In this document: positions 52,284-64,000 of the stretch, piece by piece
How the letters are laid out: every line of letters begins with the position of its first letter
Numbering within the stretch: position 1 is the first letter of the stretch
DNA from: Anopheles merus
Lineage: Eukaryota > Arthropoda > Insecta > Diptera > Culicidae
Direction: 5' to 3'
Assembly: GCF_017562075.2 (NCBI RefSeq)
Contig: NC_054085.1
Location: 39,458,539-39,522,538 of the forward strand
DNA length: 64,000 nucleotides
Made by a program: the position numbers and the translations under genes
Notes under the pieces: generated by a model
The model's database searches: none
Seen by the model: only the letters and a program-made list of their open reading frames with translations
What the model was told of the DNA's origin: nothing

Positions 52284-55200
52284 CTAAAGTGTCCTCAGAA
52301 CGCGAACGAACGGGAAAAAAGTATCAAATTATGCCCAAAGAGAGGAGCAGCAGAAGCAGCAACAGCGGTGGTGCTGCACGAAACCACTATCTCCTGAAGC
52401 CGATCAGGCATGTTGGTGTCGTCGCCATCGTCGTCGATTGGAACTCTTTGTCGAACGAATCCTATAAGCGACTGGATGTTCGCCCGATTGCACCGAGGCT
52501 CGATTGAAATTCCGGCTCAACAACAAGTGTTTGAAGGATCTTCGTGTGGATAAGCTGTCTTCCCGGATGGATAACGCTACGCTCATCCCTCCCGACCGCG
52601 GTTCCTCGCCGGCAAGGACAATCCGTTCTCGGTGCCGAACGGTACCTGCGAGCCGGCACAGGAAGGTTTTGGAAATTTAAAAATTTATACCTACACCTCC
52701 ATACACAAAACACGGCGGGTGACCCATGGCTCAGGTTTTAGCCCTCGCCGGATTGGGATGCCAAGTGGAAATTTGATACCGAAGCGGAGGGATTAAATTT
52801 ACCCTGAAAATGATCTCCACTACAAAAGGGGACACACAGGGCAGTGTCGGGCAATTGGGCTTTTCTCCTCTTCTTCTTCTTCCTTTGTGTTTCTGGTTTT
52901 CTGCGGACGGCGATCCGCAACGATCCAGCGAAAAAAAGGATTCGATGAGCGAAGCATGGTGGCCCTATCCCAATGTCCACTGGAGAGTTGATTCTGGCAT
53001 CGTTTTTTGTTGCCTCCTCTGTCTCTCTCCAAGGCCTTCACTCTCACACTTTGGTTAGATCTTCTCTTTTTCTTCCCTTTTCTGTGTCTTTTTCGGGAAA
53101 ACACGTAGCATATTTACGGATACTTTTTGTAGCTGGAACTGTACAATTTTTTATCCCTACATTTCGGTAACCCAAGTTTTATTTTTTCGGGGACACCTCG
53201 CCCCGCGTCCCATGGCCGCCCGGTGCTTCATAAATAATTCAAAGGACGAGGAAAAATAAATTAAGCCGTGTGATGGCGCTAGCCGTACGTAGTGCAGGGT
53301 GGGCATCCAATTAAAATCTAATGTCGATGGTTTCGGCGTCGTGTTTACATGAATTTGAATGAGATCCCGTACTGTACCGCGCGGCCGTACCGCACTGCTG
53401 CGTGCAGCGGCGTCCGGCAAGCGTACCGAAACCGTCCCGTAAATTTTAGCCCGTGTTTATCTAGGACTTGCCTGCTACAATTTCCCCATCTACACTAATG
53501 CTTTATCTGTGACTCCTTTCGTGTCTTGCAGTTGGGCTCTAATCCTTTTTTCACTTCACAGGAAAAAAACAGTGCAAAGGAATTCCATCCTTCTCCGAAC
53601 CGTCTCCGGGGCAAATTATTCATGAAGGTGTGTAACCTGAAACGCCATTCTCCTAGTGAATCCCGATGCCGATTCGTCTTTTCCCCGGACGACAAGCGAA
53701 CGCAAGGAGGAACGGGAACATATGTTAACAATTACACTCCTACAAGACTTTTCTCGCCCTGCGTTCTATTCTGTCGCTGCATTGCCTGGTCCGAGCATCT
53801 TCCCACCGGAGAACGTCGAAGTGTCATTGCGACATACCGACACATACTCACTCGCACACACAAGCACACTCACAAAAACTCATGAATACGAAAGAAGGAA
53901 TGTGTCAAACGTTGTTAATTGAGAGATAATGAAAAGTTCGTTCAGTGGCAACGGTTTGCGACGCTGCCGTGCCGTACCAATCCGGGGAAAAACGTGCACG
54001 CCATAAAAAAGCGTTTTTGTGCGATCCTCTCCACCATGGCTCAGATTGCTCGAAATGGAAACATTGAAAATTAGAAGACACTTCCCAAGCGGGAAAGTTA
54101 GCATTCGGGTGCATTCGTAATTGGATGCGGTATTTTTCTACGGACGAGAGTGGGACGAAGGCCACCTTTTTTATCTTGTTGTTAGACAACAGCTAAGGAA
54201 AACGACGCATACGGTTCCAGTTAATGAATAAATTAAACCCTTGTTACCGACCGTTGTTTTCATCCTGCAATTGACTACGCTTCGATGTGACATGGTGCTA
54301 TAACGCCACTCTTGTCGCATTTAAATCAGCGTCGTTTACTACCCCATCGCATTCAACCGACGCGCCGACGATGCCGAAACGAAAACCGACAGGCGATGTT
54401 ACACGTTATCCATGAAACCTTTTTCCAATGTAGCTCTGTTGCTCAATATTTCATCGATCCTCATTTGTATCACACACATGTCCAAACACAGGTTTTTTTC
54501 ATCAGCGAACCGGGCAGCTGTAAGCAATTTTTGGAATGCATCAGTTTCACTTCAGCTGGCAAATCACAGGATCTCAGGCCCTGCCGAGGTAACGAGTGCT
54601 CATTATCGAAAAGGTGTTAAATATGCAAGGATGCGAATGAAAAATGACCTTACTAGGCGTGCCAGAAGCTGCTACCGCCCGGTCATTCGTTGATGCATTT
54701 TTAACCTGCAAAGCGTCGGTTCGGTTCGGGCCTGATTAATGAGATCACATTGTGGTCGAATTTTCGGGAAGGAACGCTAGGATTCCTGCCACGAAGTATA
54801 TCAAAAACGGAACAAAGCAAAATAACAAATTTTTCACCGCAAACACAGACAGCAAAATATACCCTTACGAATAATAAAAAAGGTATAATTTACACCCATC
54901 ATCACCTAACGTTCACGATACGGAAAACAACGGCGCCATTCTGCTCCACAATGGTCCTTAACGATCGCGAAGGAATATAGACGCCTTTTCCCTGCCCGAC
55001 CTTAGGCACAACCGTCTTCCACAAGATGAAGTAACGACGAGGAAAAAAACATCCAACTGAAACCATGCCCGAAACATAATCAAATTTGTGGCATCTAAAT
55101 TACCGCCGAATGATGGCACAGAAGAGCTACATGACGGAACAAAAACCCGAGGATCGAAACAGAGCCTACGCGCCACCGAGACAAAAGACTTGCTGCGGCC

Positions 55201-56376
55201 GCAAACCACGAACCCGATATCACACCTGCTTGCGTCCGCCGGGCGAACGCCGCATCGTTTTTGGCTGGCGCAAAAGACGAACGAACTCGCTTTGGCTGCT
55301 TTGAGGGTATAATTGTAGTCCACTCGTGACTGCTGCTGCTGCTATTATTATGGTCGAGAGTGAAGCACGGGCGCTATAATCACCAACTGGTCTAACCTCT
55401 TGCTTCTCTTGCTCACCATTCATGGGGTGTCTGTCTTTTTTGCATCCCCCAGAAAAAAAATAAAACTATTCACACCGATCCACGGCCTAATCTAACTATG
55501 CTTTGCTCTTGTTAGGCGTCGGACGATTTAATTAAGTGATAAAATGATAATGTAACAGAAACAAACGTGTGAAATGCCGAGCAGGAAGCTATTTTTTACA
55601 TACTTTTATGTGATGTGTCATTTCGAGGAAAACCACCACTGCATGAAATGGACTCCGTAGCCGTCAAGAAAGGCTGCTCGATCTTACGCATTGTAAAGCG
55701 CTTTGTCATGATTACAGATCGTTCTATCCATACACACCTACACCCGTCGTCGGCCACATTTCTCCAGGCAGGCACTCCAGGCTGTGTGTGTACTCACGTA
55801 CCGTGAAATTCAAAATAAAAAAAAGAATCACCTGGAACTGATCGCTGCACTGTTTTAGAACGAAAGATCAATCTTTCGATTGCGACTCGATACGGTAAAT
55901 TATCCAACCCCGTCAGCGCGTAATTTGTTTGTAAATCGAAGCGCTCCATTCGGAACGGCAGAAACATTAAGCAATTCCCTCGAATTATCGTCGGCGTGCC
56001 TTTTGCGTGTGTTGGACGGGCGAGCTGCTAATATCCAACCCGAAAACTATTTTAATGAAATTTGTTCGTCACAACGCAAACCGTCTGCTCGAGCCTCTGT
56101 TTTAACTTTCCGGTGCACGGCCGCTTGCCCACTGACAGTGCTCGGACCTACATGTCAGCCCGTTTAAAGACGGTCATAGTCTTTCCGGTTTTTGCTGTCG
56201 TAACGTTTTAATTTTCAAACAGGAAAGAAGGATTATTTGTTGTCCACACAAAGCCACACGAGACCTGAGAAGAAGGTTCGATTGACATCTTCCGGAGGAC
56301 AATAGAAATTCCATTAGTTCCGGTTGAACGGTTCTGTTCAGTCATGCCCAAACGGACACTCTGGTAGGGTGGGTAA
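52284..56376. other. Mostly non-coding DNA
   Basis: Apart from the exon-like segment at 53562-53627, nothing was assigned. A plus-strand open frame at 55088-55312 (ATETKDLLRPQTTNPISHLL) looks somewhat protein-like but lacks good splice sites. Confidence 0.4.
53562..53627 (+). other. Exon-like 22-codon segment between good splice signals
   Basis: The segment lies between a pyrimidine-rich acceptor (TTTTTTCACTTCACAG) and an AAG/GTGTGT donor. It is open in phase 0 throughout (begins GAA AAA AAC, ends ATG AAG). A second acceptor, TCTTGCAG, lies 30 nt upstream. No neighbouring exon could be assigned. Confidence 0.15.
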
Positions 56377-57540
56377 TTAATCCGATTTATCGACAACACG
56401 CACCGAGTGAAGCTGAAAGAAGTCCTGAAAGAAAAGTGAAGAAAGAACACACAGTCGCAACTTGGTTTGGTATGACCAGCAAGAAGCCATAATAACCCAA
56501 ATGTGACCTTTGACATCATGGCCACGTAGAGTAATATAACTCATCCATTCAGCACTACCATCTCGGGTATTGGATAGTACACCAACTGATCGGAAGTCGT
56601 ATTGCTGACAAGAAGGACTTGTATGTCCATTATTTAATGTCGCAATTTATATGACGCTTCAGTAATTTATTTATCATCGAGACAAATTCCTACGGTAAAT
56701 TGATACACTCACTAAGGTAAGCTTTGCTTCCAGCACAACGCCGCTCGCTTGAAGTTGCGCCTCTGCTGACAAAACCCAGCCCGTGTTCTGCTTGTTGAAC
56801 AAGATAATTGTCATCTCGAGTGACCCGTCATCCGTTTTCCGAAACCTTTCTAAATAGTAAACATCTTGAGGCACTTTTATGAACTGTCCACCGCTTGGTC
56901 ACCTACTGCAACGCTCAATGGCTGCAAATGGACAGCCTGTAGTTGTGCCATTCCCAACGGCAACGGACAGCTCCTTGAATGCCACCCTTCAAGGAGAAAT
57001 TTAATAAACTGCTGAAACAGTTCTCAATCCACTTATCACCTCTTACGGTGGTTTCCCACCGAGCCCACCGAGACGATTGTCCTCGCAGCACAACAAAGTC
57101 CACGAAGGCAGAGTGGAAATGGAATTCCAAATTGTTCTCTCGCCCACCCGAGCACCGACCAGTTGCATTTTCAAGGATCTTATTACTTTAACAAATTATT
57201 CACCATTCCTGCATCCGAGTACCTGCTACCGCGTGCCGATGGCTCTCCGCACACCTGGACCCCGACGCGGCTAGAACGGGTCGACCGCCGTTCGGGGGAT
57301 AGGAACTCTTAGAACTCAAACAAAATCCCTTCACTGCCGGAAGATCAGCCCGGCAAACAAACAACCGTAGTACGAATTCTTTCCACGCTGAAGCACCCCA
57401 TGCCCAGGGCCGTCTTTGGATTGAGCTTCAACATTTCAAGAACAACAACAAGATGAAAAAATACACAAACGAGCAGACACAGCCAACAGCAAGCAGTAAG
57501 CAGCGGCGAAGGTAACCAGCCGAACGGACAAAGTAAACAT
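56377..57540 (-). CDS. Candidate multi-exon gene, possibly secreted; unrecognised
   Basis: Hand-built chain: exons 57333-57255, 57185-57047, 56883-56713 and 56604-56377 (stop TAA). Reading frame is kept across all three junctions (phases 2, 0, 0), and introns are 69, 163 and 108 nt. The last intron has the best signals: donor GTGAGT and acceptor TTCTTGTCAG. The exon at 56883-56713 includes VPQDVYYLERFRKTDDGSLE, and the last exon includes SAEWMSYITLRGHDVKGHIW. Composition is protein-like, with alternating hydrophobic residues suggesting a beta-rich fold, and an NAT glycosylation site lies in the second exon. An ATG at 57540 opens a hydrophobic stretch, MFTLSVRLVTFAAAYCLLL, that would make a signal peptide, but its link to the next exon is uncertain. 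The acceptor before 56883 is weak, with few pyrimidines. An alternative frame through 57000-56890 meets an in-frame TGA. I do not recognise the family. Confidence 0.4.
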
Positions 57541-58807
57541 ATATCAGTCGCCTGAAGAGCTTTCAGACTGGCTTCCATCGCTGCACCGGTTTGCCACACG
57601 TACACCGCACCGTTCCGTCGAAGCTTATTAATACACACCTCTTTTCCGTTCCTAAGCAAACAGCTAAACACCGGCCAGCCGTGCGCTGCCGACGAACGCT
57701 TCCTGTGTTACAAGCAATCTCGGAACTAGCACAACCAAAGCCCATTTCCTTTCGGGCCACGGTCGAGGCTGCTCGAGACGCTCCAGTGGATGCGATATTT
57801 GTCGTGAAATTAAATTCGAAAGCAATTGTTTGCACATCGGGCCTGTGGTGCAAGCCTGCCAAGCAGGCTCGGGCGGAAATACTCCGGATGGTCACGGGTT
57901 ATTATCTTCCACGTCGTCTTGGGCCCTGTATCACCATTCTTTTGCCACTGTTCGCTCGCCCGAGTGGAAGGTCGATAGAAGGATAATCAATATGTTCCCG
58001 CCTTTCCAGAACCTCCCGAAGCAACAACTATCCTTGGGTGGAAGATTCATCAAACCGTGCGAATCCACCACCGTCCTGCCACGTCTGCCACGGAACATTC
58101 CGCCCAAGCCTTAAACAAATATTTGCCGCCACTCTGTAGTGTGTTTGCTGATGAAGCAAGGGAAAGGATGGCAATACTCACTTAGTACGAAGGCGGGCTG
58201 CAATGCAAAAAACGAAAGTTCATCACTTTGTTTGCTATTATTCTAAACAAATTTGAGAAATTAATTTAGCCATCCTTCGAGCGGTCTCTTCCCCATCGAC
58301 CGGAAGCTCTATTTCACGCTGTCCCACCAACTTAAGAACTCATCTGGACCCATTTGTTGTTCACCTTTCTAGCACGAGGTTAACTTATTGCTTTCGCGTA
58401 TCAACAAAAGTATCAATTACAGCGTCCCATCTCGTGTCCTTCCAAAAAGGAACCCTGTGCATCCGACATTCTTCGATCCTTTCTTCGAATGTGCCGAGAT
58501 TTTTCAGCGCTGGAATTCACCAAATATGCCGCTCTTTGTAGCGGACCACCAATAGAATTTAATTACTAAAGGGATTAAAAGGCACAACTCGAGGCGGGCT
58601 CTTGGCCGAGCGGGCTAGCGGACCCGTGCACGGAGCAATTACTGTCAATTAGTTGATCCCACCCGCCGGTTGATCTAGAACCCCACTTTGCATATTGACA
58701 CCCCCGATGCGCGCTGCTCCGGAGAGCAACCACGGCCACCCCAAAATCCCTGCTGAAATATTCAATTTAATGGCTCGCTGGAACGATCAGCCCGGCCACC
58801 ATAGAAA

Positions 58808-58954
58808 ATGATTCTCCTAGTCATCCTCTCGAGCTACCTGCCAGTCAATCTGCTGGACATTGTCCGCCCTCAGAATCCGTGCGCCGGGCTCTCTCCGTAC
58901 CACATGCTGGCACCAATAAACTCCTCCGGGAGGAAATCGACCGAAAGAACATGA
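58808..58954 (+). CDS. Small ORF (48 residues) with a signal-peptide-like start
   Basis: ATG with A at -3 (GAAAATGA) begins MILLVILSSYLPVNLLDIV, a hydrophobic N-terminus, followed by a polar tail with an NSS glycosylation site. It could be a short secreted peptide, the first exon of a larger gene, or chance. Confidence 0.15.
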   Translation: MILLVILSSYLPVNLLDIVRPQNPCAGLSPYHMLAPINSSGRKSTERT

Positions 58955-59527
58955 CCATGTAAAAGCTACTCCAGCTCGTAGCGTACAAGCAATCGGCGGA
59001 GAGGGTGGAGGTACGTTCGCGTGTGCTCCAGCTCCCTGGTATGTCTCTAATTGATTGAAAGTCTAATCAAAAGGTGAACGAACGAAATTAAAGAGACCGA
59101 TACATGGAATCCCTCCGAGTCAGGAAGCTCTCCCAACGGGTTCAAATCTGACATGATCCCTTTCTTTCCAGATCATTCGCAAGGTGTGATGATGACGAAG
59201 ATGGATTATAATTATGAGCCCCCGATGCCGTGCACTGCCTGCGTTCGATTGTCGAACAAGGTTCTAGGTTCACATCAGACGTTCTTTATTGGAATTGAGT
59301 GCCTCGAAATGCCCTCCACCGGGCGCTGATTATGCCCGCTCGTGAGCTTCACCCTATTCATGTACTGTCCGTGTCGAGCAGCACTTCTTACCTTTCCTTA
59401 TGACAAGCTGAAAGGCTCCCAACCAATCCTTGATTACACGATAGATTTTCACCCAAGATTTGTACTTAAGACGAGGCACAGGCCAGTCTTTCGCACGTTG
59501 GCACTTTGCCAGCCTATACGCCATTTA

Positions 59528-59531
59528 GTGT

Positions 59532-59616
<85 letters not shown>

Positions 59617-59634
59617 TGTGAGTGTGTGTGTGTG
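59528..59634. repeat. Long (TG)n tract, about 107 bp
   Basis: Nearly perfect TG alternation with one TATG and two GAGTG interruptions, the longest microsatellite in the window. Alternating purine-pyrimidine DNA of this length can adopt Z-form. Confidence 0.98.
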
Positions 59635-62600
59635 CGCGAGCGCCCACGATGCGTCGCGTTGAAACCCGAGACGCAATCACACATAAGAATTCAATTAATC
59701 CCTCGAAAATCTTCTCCGATCAATCCATCAAACCAGCGAAAGCCCACATTCAATGACTTCTAGCTCTTTTTCTCGATTCATTTGCTGGCTGCAACGTTCT
59801 GCCCCATCCGTCTGCCTGTTCGTTCGCTTCTCTTCACAGACATTCGTGCGCCGTGGCAGTGGCTCCCCATCGCCGAATTCTGGGACTATTCAAACGGTTA
59901 CGTCCTGCGTGCTCTCACTAGCCGCATTTTTTTTCTTCGCCGTTTCTTCGGCCGATGCTTACATTCTTGTTACAAAACATGGAGACCGCAATCGATTAGA
60001 CACGTTTCTGGTTTATCTTAATTGATATCTTTCAGGACGGTGCTTGCCACACCATTTCGGTCGGTAGATGAAAATGAATCGCTCCGAAATTGAACCCATC
60101 GAGCCGAAACGTGTCCACCGACGCCTCACCCGGGAAGCGACGTTAAAGACAAATTTGTCGAGGATTTACTTCCAATCAGGCGATAGAAAGCCACGCCTGA
60201 ACGACCCGTGGCAAGGTGTTACAAAGCATGCGACTGACCCTCCTCCAACCTGTCACTGGAGTCAAAAGCTCGGCGGTGCGGCCGAGCACTCTGTGCCCAT
60301 AGCAGCAGCGACAGCGGTCCCACTGACAGTCCTATCAGGGGCATTGGAATCAGGGCAGTCAATTCAACGATGATTATTCCGAATGCCATTTCTGCTACGA
60401 ATGCTGGACAATGGGAACATGCGTACCACGCGCGCACCCACACACACACACACAAAACGTACCAAGCCGCGAATCACGCACAACATAGAACGATGTCATC
60501 TTGGTGTGCCATTATTTTCCATGCCAACCCAAAGAGCACTTGGTGAAATTGTGTTTCACAGTGGAATGATATTGTGCGAACTCGCAATGAAATTCGCTCT
60601 CAACGTAAATTGGGTTCGAAAATGGAATGTTCGCAACAGCGCACCGTTTATTCTGGGGTCGAGCTCACTCCTTTTCATTGCTCCAGTGAGATCATCATTT
60701 TGAATCGATTTCTGGAGAAAAATATTATTCTTGAATCACTGTGAAACACTGTACCGTCACGAGCCATCGACCATTTCTGTTTTAGATTTTCAATTGCTTG
60801 CTAGAGAGTGCACACCACTTCAGCTAAAACATTCATATTTTATAACCTCAGAGAGAAAATAACATTAATATTTCTTTGAAACGAAGTGGGCATACTACTT
60901 CGTAAAGTAAATCAACAAAAAATATTCTTTTAGTTTCCACTGTGATAAACATATCCAAATCGAATGATCGTTAAACCTTTTCACAAATCCTATTGGTATT
61001 GATCGCATCTTGTATGATTACTCAACACACCTTGCTAATCTCGTCCAGGTGTGGAATAAGACGATTATAAATCAACAATTTGAAACATACTAACGATATA
61101 ACTTTGCTCACAGGGACTTCCGGATTTCGTTTCCCTTTTGCTTTTTTGCTCAATCACTTCATAATTGAAAGCAATCAACATTACGCTAACCTGTACCGTA
61201 CGATAGAATACTTCCCAGCGGGAGAAAGAAAAGATGGAACAGTTCTGTCACCTTCAGAAATTTGATCCGGTTAAGGGCTCAACCCATCAGGTAAGCGTTG
61301 TCCCGGAAGAGGACGGGAGGAAACGATTTTGAAGGATAATGAACGCCAAACCCACAAAAAAGCCCTATACTCTGTTGAACATTCCCTTCGTTCATGAAGC
61401 TCGATAGGTTCAGTTGACATTTCTCACATCCTTCATTTATTAAATTAAGATTTAGTTACAGTTTTCTTTTCATTCTCGAGCTCATTGCTGTGCTGAACAA
61501 AAAGAGCCCAAAAGAATAGATTCCAAACGGAAGTTGTCCATACACGGTGACAGCGGTAACTTTTTCAATTGATTTACCATTCCCGTTCTTCGTTCGGTTT
61601 TGTTTTGGTACGTTGGGTGCGGCCCTAAGTGATCAATTGAATTGACAAGGTGTGGTCTTACTGGCGACCGTGATGCTATCGGAAAGACATTTTGCACCGG
61701 TTTTTTTTTTTAAGAAAAAAACAAGTTTGAACATTTTTTTATTTCCAGTACAGTTTTTGCCACCGAGATCAAATTGTAATTGTTTTGATAACCGATAGGG
61801 TCGCTTGTATAATAGTTTAGTGAAATATTCCATAGCCTTACTTCAATGTTTAATGACATTAAAAGTACGATTATTTTCGTTAAATTGAGAAACAACCACC
61901 CTTAAATGATTAATTCCATTCATGTTGTGGGGATTTGGAAACCTCAAACCATTATTTGGCTCTTCAATCCATTTTCCTAAAGTCATGCAACCTTTGTGCC
62001 AGCTCAACTGTATGCGAGTAAATTTATTAACCTCACTTTTGCCCTCTAACCTTATCCGCCTCTCCCTACTGCTAGCCACGGATGAAGGATCTCCGGACCG
62101 ATTCCATTTCAGCAAAAGAAAGCAGCAAAGATGGATGGACCGGAAAAAGACAATCTTATTTGTTTACCTTCGTTCGAATGCTTCCTGCCATCCCGGCTGG
62201 TCTGGGTTTGGTCTCGACCACCGACCACACCCGGGGTCTTCCTCCGTCTCAAATCAATCCAAAAACCTCTCGGGAAATATAACAATCCATTCAATTAGAG
62301 CTTGGAAGATTGAGCTTCATCCGATCGGCGAGAAAGAGATGTTTGGATTGAGTTCGCAAGAAAACGGATCCTCGAATAGTACACCGGAGGTCAACCTTAC
62401 CGATTGGTGGACAATATGATTTCCGGTTACCAGCGCCCCGGCTCGTACCCCATCCTTTCCGGGCTGATGAATGATATGTCAGACCTCCCAGTTATTCGTT
62501 CCAGCTTCCACCATTTATGTTTACAAGCACTTTCACGTCCGTAAGCTGTTGTTCTACACAACGTATCTCACAACCATTGTGTTCCATGTTGAGCTGCAAG

Positions 62601-63192
62601 CTTCAGGACCAACCGTAAGCAAGTGTGGGGAAGTGTGTTTATGCAAGCAAACAGCAGACTTTCTTTCTCACACAAGAGCAAATATGGCAAAAAACAACAA
62701 CAAAACACAGCAAACAACACAAACATTCTTACTACGAGACGACACAGGCTCCAAACAGACAAGGTGCATCGAAATTGCAAAACAAACGAGCGCGTTGACC
62801 AGATTTTTCTACCAGACTCCCCAGCCCGTTCCACAGCCCAGCGTGGTAATGTCCAAAATAGGTTCCAATGTCCTTGTCGGAGTCTGTTTCTTCACACACT
62901 GCTTCAGGACTTTGCTCCAGCGCAAACACTCACTACAATGTACGAATGCATGTGTATGTGTAGGGTTGTGGCTGTATATTGATTCGATCTCGAGTGTATG
63001 AGTGATGAACAACAGCTCGTATTGATTTGTGTAAAAGCAAAGTAAACACAAGTAATATTTCATCCTGCGCTATGTCTTTTCACTCAATCGTCCAAATGCG
63101 ATCCCCGCACCAATATCCAATCCAGCGCGCCTTCACGAACAGCTTTCACTTCGAAGCGATTCAACGATTCGAACGATGTCAAGGCAGACAAA

Positions 63193-63516
63193 ATGGCACT
63201 TCAATACCAACAGTCCCCAAGTGGCAGCGGGAAGAGGCACAAGAAGAAAACCCGGGCACTAGCTAGCCAACGAGCGGTAAAGAACAATTTTCAATTGTTT
63301 GCCTGGCGACATCTGTCCGGAACAATAATTTCTGCACTTCAGGCTCCGGTAAAAGAAAGAAATCCAGCACTGCCCAGCTGGATGGGATGCGAGAACAAAA
63401 CCAAACGACACTTCCGGGATCGAATGACATTTCATTTCACCGGAACCACAACAACCATTGTCCGACACTGTTCAATAGTGGTTTCACTTCTACCAACACT
63501 CTCCGAACAGTGTTGA
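63193..63516 (+). CDS. Candidate ORF, 107 residues, basic N-terminus
   Basis: The ATG lies in a near-ideal dipteran start context (CAAAATGG). The product begins MALQYQQSPSGSGKRHKKK, so the N-terminus is strongly basic, and there is no hydrophobic segment there. The tail looks unstructured and runs into DNA just before a GAT microsatellite. Family not recognised, and a chance ORF is likely. Confidence 0.15.
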   Translation: MALQYQQSPSGSGKRHKKKTRALASQRAVKNNFQLFAWRHLSGTIISALQAPVKERNPALPSWMGCENKTKRHFRDRMTFHFTGTTTTIVRHCSIVVSLLPTLSEQC

Positions 63517-63549
63517 TGATGATGATGATGATGATGATGGTGATGATGG
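63514..63549. repeat. (TGA)n trinucleotide repeat
   Basis: 36-bp TGATGA run with one TGG variant. Confidence 0.95.
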
Positions 63550-64000
63550 TTGCGATGGTCATGATGTGACACTTTTACACCTTATGTCGTAAAGGTGACT
63601 GGCTGCATCTCGACCAAAGCCCGACCTCCATAGTAGCCTCTAAGTAGATAGCTTCAGACCACCTTCAGGTCGTCCGTTCGTCCATTTCTCTTTTCTCCTG
63701 CCCGAATAAATCGTCTCCTCTGACAGTGTATTCAATTGACCGAAAATGTCAACACGGGCCTTGTTTGACAAATTGAGATTTCTTCTCTTACGGGAATAGC
63801 CAGGTTTGAATTGGTTTTCCATCTTCCTTCAGGATGTACCTTTTTAAAATTGCATTGCATACGTCCTGCATGTTCCCCTGGCCCCGGGCACGACTTTGCA
63901 TTTTTGCCCCTGGCAAACGGTCGCCTCCCTGCTATGTGATTAATGGTTGCTTTAATTTTAACAAACCATCAACCATCCGGCAACCGGTCGTCCGGAAAAG

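Larger units (their letters stand above)
57541..64000. other. Mostly non-coding DNA with a long TG tract
   Basis: A strong minus-strand donor, CTAA/GTGAGTATTG, near 58165 could end a 5' UTR exon of the candidate gene at 57.5-56.4 kb. Other content: a tRNA-like A box (58602-58613), the 107-bp TG tract, a GAT run, and two weak small ORFs listed separately. Confidence 0.4.

Noticed and set aside
55088..55312. Plus-strand ORF of 74 codons
   Set aside because: Somewhat protein-like, but both other plus frames are also partly open and neither end has a good splice site.
57563..57895. Minus-strand ORF with a WD-like strand (LISFDGTVRCTC)
   Set aside because: Only one short propeller-like segment was seen. 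No repeats, no splice partners, and the plus strand is open over the same bases.
59140..59170. Possible tRNA B box (GGTTCAAATCTG)
   Set aside because: No A box at the correct distance and no acceptor-stem pairing.
59173..59328. Plus-strand open segment after a strong TTTCTTTCCAG acceptor
   Set aside because: One frame is open for about 50 codons to a TGA, but no upstream exon joins it in phase with good signals and the product is not convincing.
59342..59763. ORFs through the TG tract
   Set aside because: Cys-Val alternation is produced by the microsatellite, not by a real protein.

Overview
This is eukaryotic genomic DNA. Genes have short introns (64 and 76 nt in the one certain gene), there are no bacterial-style operons, CA/TG, CTG and GAT microsatellites are frequent, and the one clear promoter has an arthropod-type initiator. 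Together with the protein family of that gene, this fits an insect, most likely a dipteran and probably a mosquito such as Anopheles. The genus is inferred, not proven. No rRNA, convincing tRNA, CRISPR array or transposase/reverse-transcriptase ORF was seen.

Layout. Bases 1-39.4 kb hold no gene I can defend. They contain simple repeats, DRE/BEAF-like motifs, AT-rich homeodomain-like sites and many short chance ORFs; the only ORF worth noting is a Cys-rich one on the minus strand at 20.05-20.56 kb. This stretch could be intergenic regulatory DNA or part of a very large intron. The one certain gene is on the minus strand at 42,129-40,412: a three-exon, intact, 525-residue membrane-anchored WS/DGAT-type (WSD) O-acyltransferase with the HHxxxDG catalytic motif. 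It has a plausible Inr+DPE promoter 75 nt upstream of the ATG and an AATAAA 37 nt after the stop. A weak plus-strand candidate at 39.4-39.9 kb would converge on it.

From 44.7 to 57.5 kb there are several candidate exon sets on the minus strand, reconstructed by hand from splice signals and reading-frame continuity: a five-exon chain at 46.74-44.74 kb, a terminal-exon-like ORF at 52.28-52.06 kb, and a chain at about 57.5-56.38 kb. A plus-strand 152-codon ORF lies at 48.76-49.22 kb. None matches a family I recognise. They are hypotheses and carry moderate to low confidence. From 57.6 kb to the end the DNA is again mostly non-coding, with a 107-bp TG tract at 59.5 kb.

No obviously new multi-gene system is visible. 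The most useful leads are the unrecognised minus-strand exon chains. They can be tested with RNA-seq and comparison to related mosquito genomes.
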